DNA of 64,000 bases from NCBI GenBank assembly GCA_002010065.2, contig MTMD02000014.1:68534-132533 (forward strand). Reading direction: 5' to 3'. Positions 61,117 to 64,000 of the stretch are shown one piece after another. The position numbers and the translations under genes were made by a program. The notes beneath the pieces were generated by a model, which did not search any database, had not been told where the DNA came from, and was given only the letters and a program-made list of their open reading frames with translations. Origin of the DNA: Candidatus Pyrohabitans jungbluthii. Lineage in GTDB: Archaea; Hydrothermarchaeota; Hydrothermarchaeia; Hydrothermarchaeales; BMS3B. Within the stretch, counting starts at the first letter, position 1. The number at the start of each line of letters is the position of its first letter.

Positions 61117-61242
61117 AACAATCCTCCTTAAAAGGGATATCCCGGGTAGAATAAATATTTTACCAAGGGAAAAGGAATTGTGGTTGAGCGGGTTAGGTAT
61201 TGATTTGGTTTTTATTTTGCCTTGTAATTGTATGTGTACACA

Positions 61243-62175
61243 TCACTTCATCGAAAACCTGCGCTGCGGTTCAATTGTGAGCACAACCTTGCCATCTTTA
61301 AACACGCGCACTATGCCGCCGCTCTGGCTCACGGTGATGCCTATGCTCCGCGTTTTTGCTGTCGTCGCTGCCACTGCAGCGTGCCTCGAGCCTAAACCGC
61401 GGGGTATGTCAACGCTGCTGGTGTCAACGTTGAGGTAAACCCCAGCGGACTCTATAATCCCCTCGCTGCTTATAACAAACACCCCATCCAGCTGAGCAAG
61501 CTCCTTGATGGTCTCCTTTATCTCTGGGTTGAGCACTGAGCGCTCTCCCACGAGATGTCCTTCGAAGGGGTTGAGGATGAGCTGCCTTGAGTTTGCCAGT
61601 ATCTTCTTCGAGTCGCCTATCAGGAAGGCGGTGCCTATCATCCTGCCCTCTCTTCCTTCTTTACCTATCTCAAGGGCGATGTTCAGCACCGCCTCAAACA
61701 CCTCAGGCTTGACCTCTATGTCGCGGAGGAAGTGGTAAAGCGCCAAGTCGAGGGCTTCTGCTTTTACCTCGTAGTAGAAGATGGAGTTTGCCTCTGTGTT
61801 CAGCGTCGAACCCACTGCTACAACCACATCCTTATCGTGGATAATTCCCTTCTCAATCCCGCGCACAATCGCATCTTCAATCATCTCCGCCACGGAGCTT
61901 TTCCTTGTCAGGAGCTTGAGCACGTGCACCTCAGGCAAGCTGCGCTTCACCTCCTTGTCCACAAATTCAACTTCAAGGGTGCTTTCCGTTGCTTCTTTAA
62001 GCATATTCTGAAACAGTTCCTCTGAGGCTGTGGCGAAGATTACTGGCAAGCGCAGCCTTGCCTTTTTAAACTCTTCAAAGCTGTCCCCAGTCTCAGTTAC
62101 AACTACTATTGCAGAAGCTTCAAGCTTTTTGGCTATATCAATGGCGCTGTTGATAATTACCTCTACATGCTTCAT
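61243..62175 (-). CDS. dacZ: DacZ-type diadenylate cyclase
   Basis: 310 residues. The DAC domain in the C-terminal half has LDGVFVISSEGIIESAGVYL (DGA-type motif) and IPRGLGSRHAAVAATTAKT (RHR-type motif, here RHA). The N-terminal domain (SAIVVVTETGDSFEEFKKARLRLPVIFA) is the pyruvate-kinase-C-terminal-like part seen in archaeal DacZ. It joins two ATP to c-di-AMP. No phosphodiesterase is in the window. Confidence 0.85.
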   Translation of the reverse strand: MKHVEVIINSAIDIAKKLEASAIVVVTETGDSFEEFKKARLRLPVIFATASEELFQNMLKEATESTLEVEFVDKEVKRSLPEVHVLKLLTRKSSVAEMIEDAIVRGIEKGIIHDKDVVVAVGSTLNTEANSIFYYEVKAEALDLALYHFLRDIEVKPEVFEAVLNIALEIGKEGREGRMIGTAFLIGDSKKILANSRQLILNPFEGHLVGERSVLNPEIKETIKELAQLDGVFVISSEGIIESAGVYLNVDTSSVDIPRGLGSRHAAVAATTAKTRSIGITVSQSGGIVRVFKDGKVVLTIEPQRRFSMK

Positions 62176-62208
62176 TAATTAAGAATTCCAGGCCGCACAA
62201 TATAAAGC

Positions 62209-63177
62209 TTAGGTAAGCACCTCTCCCAGCTTCTCCGCAAGCAGAAGCACGTCGTCTCTGCTCATGCTGAGCACATCCAGCTTTTTAAGCTCAACGCAGA
62301 AACCATGCTCAAGAAAGCGGTCATAATTTGGACAGGTGGTAATGAGGCTCTTTCCAAGGTCTGTTATTAATCCACAAGAGCGCGCTCTTCTGGCAACCTC
62401 CTTCGGCTCAGGGTGCAGCACGCCTACACATACCCCTCGCCTCTCAGTGTGAACAACATTGGGTAGCCTAGCCTTGAGAAGTGAAGCAAACCCCGTCAAT
62501 CGTTCTACTACGCTCGGAGCAATTTTGAGCTCTTCCACAAGCCCAGCGGCGAGAACACCGCTGAGGCGGCAAGCTTTAATTACCTTTGCCGCTCGCCTCA
62601 AAAACTCTTCATCGTTGGTTGAGATAAAACCGCCTGCGGTGAGATTGGCGATTTTCGGGTCTCCGGTGGAGCAGATAATTACATCGGCATTCTCGCCCTT
62701 CGCGAGTTTTTTATCCCCTATGGCTGAGGAGGCGTCCTCGATTAGGAGAACCCCATACTCCTGGCAAATCCGGTGAATCCCGCGCAAATTCTGCTCAGCG
62801 ATGTAGCCAGCGAAGGAGGTTATAATTAGAGCCTCAGGCTTCTCGCGCTCAAGCGCCTCCTCAAGTACCTCAAGGCGAATCACCCCCAGCTCGGTTTCAA
62901 CCTCGCACACCTCTTTACCCAGAAGCTGGGCATACGCCTTAAAGCCCCTCCATCCCCCCTGGTCGGGAAGCATCACTTTGTTTTCCACGGCGCTTAACGC
63001 AGCCAGCGCGGCGCAGCTTCCACTCGCCACCAGCTTGGCGAATTCGTGGCGGGTGAGCTTCGCTATAGCCTCACTTGCCTTCTCCACCATTTCGGCGCTA
63101 GATTCAACGTCCAGGGACATAGCCGCCTGGGATATCGCCAGCTTCGCCGCCTCGGAGGGCCTCCTGTGGGGAAACAT
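62209..63177 (-). CDS. PLP-dependent aminotransferase-like protein
   Basis: 322 residues, fold type I. VLLIEDASSAIGDKKLAKGENADVIICSTGDPKIANLTAGGFISTND has the PLP aspartate and the likely lysine, as in DegT/DnrJ sugar aminotransferases, but is divergent and short. The biochemical role is unknown. It is divergent from cobJ. Confidence 0.7.
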   Translation of the reverse strand: MFPHRRPSEAAKLAISQAAMSLDVESSAEMVEKASEAIAKLTRHEFAKLVASGSCAALAALSAVENKVMLPDQGGWRGFKAYAQLLGKEVCEVETELGVIRLEVLEEALEREKPEALIITSFAGYIAEQNLRGIHRICQEYGVLLIEDASSAIGDKKLAKGENADVIICSTGDPKIANLTAGGFISTNDEEFLRRAAKVIKACRLSGVLAAGLVEELKIAPSVVERLTGFASLLKARLPNVVHTERRGVCVGVLHPEPKEVARRARSCGLITDLGKSLITTCPNYDRFLEHGFCVELKKLDVLSMSRDDVLLLAEKLGEVLT

Positions 63178-63228
63178 AGCTAAGAGTCCACCGGAAAATA
63201 TTAAAAACTTGTCTTTGAAGTTGGAGGT

Positions 63229-63981
63229 ATGTCGGGCAAGCTATACCTCGTGGGAATAGGACCTGGAAGCCTGGAGCATGCAACGCCTCGAGCGATTGAG
63301 GCAATTAAAGAGAGCGATGTAGTGGTCGGCTACAAAAGCTACCTGAAGCTTGTGGAAGACCTGCTCTCGGGCAAAGAAGTGGTATCCTCGGGGATGCGCA
63401 AGGAGGTGGAGCGGGCTAAGCTGGGGGTGGAGCTTGCGCTTCAGGGGAAGAAGGTGGCAGTGGTGAGCAGCGGGGACCCTGGTGTTTATGCAATGGCAAG
63501 TGTTGTGCTGGAATACCTCGCCGAAAATTCAGCCAAGCTGGAGGTAGAGATCATCCCCGGCATAACTTCTGCCAATGCCTCCGCCGCGCTGCTGGGCTCG
63601 CCCCTGGGTAACGACTTCGCAGTAATAAGCCTCAGCGATCTCCTTGTGCCATGGGAGGAGATAGAGCGCCGCATTGAGTTAGCTGCTAAGGGCGACTTTG
63701 TTATTGTGCTGTACAATCCGAGAAGTTCCAGGAGAAACTGGCAGCTTGACAAGGCGAGAGAGATTGTGCTCAGGTATCGCGAGCCAGAAACGCCAGTTGG
63801 CATTGTAAAGAACGCCTACCGCGAGGGTTGCACCGTCGAAGTTACCACCCTGGGTGAGATGGATACAGAGCAGGCGGACATGCTCACCACCGTCATAATA
63901 GGCAACTCCCAGAGCTTTGTTTACGATGGCAAAATCATCACCCCCCGCGGGTATAAGAGGAAGTACTCTCTGAGGGGGTAG
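63229..63981 (+). CDS. cobJ: precorrin-3B C17-methyltransferase
   Basis: 250 residues. The start LYLVGIGPGSLEHATPRAIEAI and the VVSSGDPGVYAMA and LYNPRSSRRNWQL motifs are those of CobJ/CbiH, which carries out the ring contraction in corrin synthesis. GTTGGAGGT precedes the ATG. The next gene starts one base later, so this is the start of a cobalamin operon that leaves the window. Confidence 0.93.
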   Translation: MSGKLYLVGIGPGSLEHATPRAIEAIKESDVVVGYKSYLKLVEDLLSGKEVVSSGMRKEVERAKLGVELALQGKKVAVVSSGDPGVYAMASVVLEYLAENSAKLEVEIIPGITSANASAALLGSPLGNDFAVISLSDLLVPWEEIERRIELAAKGDFVIVLYNPRSSRRNWQLDKAREIVLRYREPETPVGIVKNAYREGCTVEVTTLGEMDTEQADMLTTVIIGNSQSFVYDGKIITPRGYKRKYSLRG

Positions 63982-63982
63982 C

Positions 63983-64000
63983 ATGCTCTGGGTGCTCGCA
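63983..64000 (+). CDS. start of next gene in the cobalamin operon, partial
   Basis: Only six codons are visible, MLWVLA. GAGGGGGTAG before the ATG is a good ribosome site. The sequence would fit a Rossmann-type start such as precorrin-6 reductase, but this is a guess. Confidence 0.35.

Noticed and set aside
1-64000. CRISPR array, rRNA, tRNA genes or IS transposase
   Set aside because: No regularly spaced repeats, no rRNA-like conserved stretch, no tRNA cloverleaf and no transposase motif noticed in any frame by reading; a covariance-model scan would be decisive.

Overview
The window is a densely packed archaeal chromosome segment. Archaeal markers are a proteasome-activating nucleotidase, archaeal-type S-adenosylmethionine synthetase, ribosomal protein S17e, archaeal phosphoglycerate mutase (ApgM), a Nip7-like PUA protein, SepF, a DacZ-type diadenylate cyclase and a KaiC pair that I recall as the AF_0794/AF_0795 type. 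TATA boxes often lie 20-30 bases before the start codon, as in leaderless transcripts. Corrinoid methyltransferases, an MtrH-like protein, HdrD/HdrE-like proteins and futalosine-pathway menaquinone genes suggest an anaerobic euryarchaeon with tetrahydromethanopterin C1 chemistry, Archaeoglobi-like in flavour. That placement is inference; no rRNA or tRNA gene was seen.

Region by region. 0-2.4 kb: a radical SAM protein (5' end cut by the window), a metallo-beta-lactamase-fold hydrolase, a winged-helix remnant and an HNH nuclease. 2.4-13.3 kb: one translationally coupled minus-strand operon, a type I restriction-modification system with unusual passengers. Its order is hsdM (with an N-terminal winged helix), an AlbA_2/Schlafen-type protein, a rhomboid-like intramembrane protease, hsdS with a complete PIN ribonuclease domain in its central linker, a HEPN-like protein, hsdR, a YgjP/DUF45 metalloprotease and a 64-residue protein. 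This is the strongest candidate for an undescribed system. 13.3-16.7 kb: a beta-CASP ribonuclease, a 5-formyl-THF cyclo-ligase relative, a QueG-like ferredoxin protein and an AhpD-like protein.

16.7-33.2 kb is a C1/sulfur/redox region. It has three UroD/MtaA-type methyltransferases, a CBS protein, an HdrD-like protein with a small cysteine-rich partner, TusA/DsrE/OsmC proteins under an Lrp and a GAF-PAS-DUF835 regulator, an FrhB-like flavoprotein, then a compact operon of MtaA-like methyltransferase, corrinoid protein, RACo-type activator, MtrH-like methyltransferase and HdrE/NarI-like cytochrome b. Together these could move methyl groups between a thiol or methylated substrate, a corrinoid and tetrahydromethanopterin, with electrons exchanged through an Hdr-like module and menaquinone.

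33-47.4 kb is mostly housekeeping: pan, apgM, thrC, membrane proteins, a COG1237 hydrolase, an MFS exporter, sepF-ZPR1-NIP7-FKBP, mqnE-mqnA-mqnC and cobT. 47.6-51.8 kb is an AT-rich accessory patch with a frameshifted RelE toxin tail-to-tail with a RelB-like antitoxin, a frameshifted secreted cysteine-rich protein, a membrane-anchored HExxH protein and a PIN-toxin fragment. 51.8-64 kb returns to core genes: a regulator, a molybdopterin oxidoreductase, dapB-dapA-rps17e, sppA, a methyltransferase, a DJ-1/PfpI protein, the KaiC pair, SAM synthetase, DacZ, a PLP enzyme, cobJ and the first codons of one more gene.
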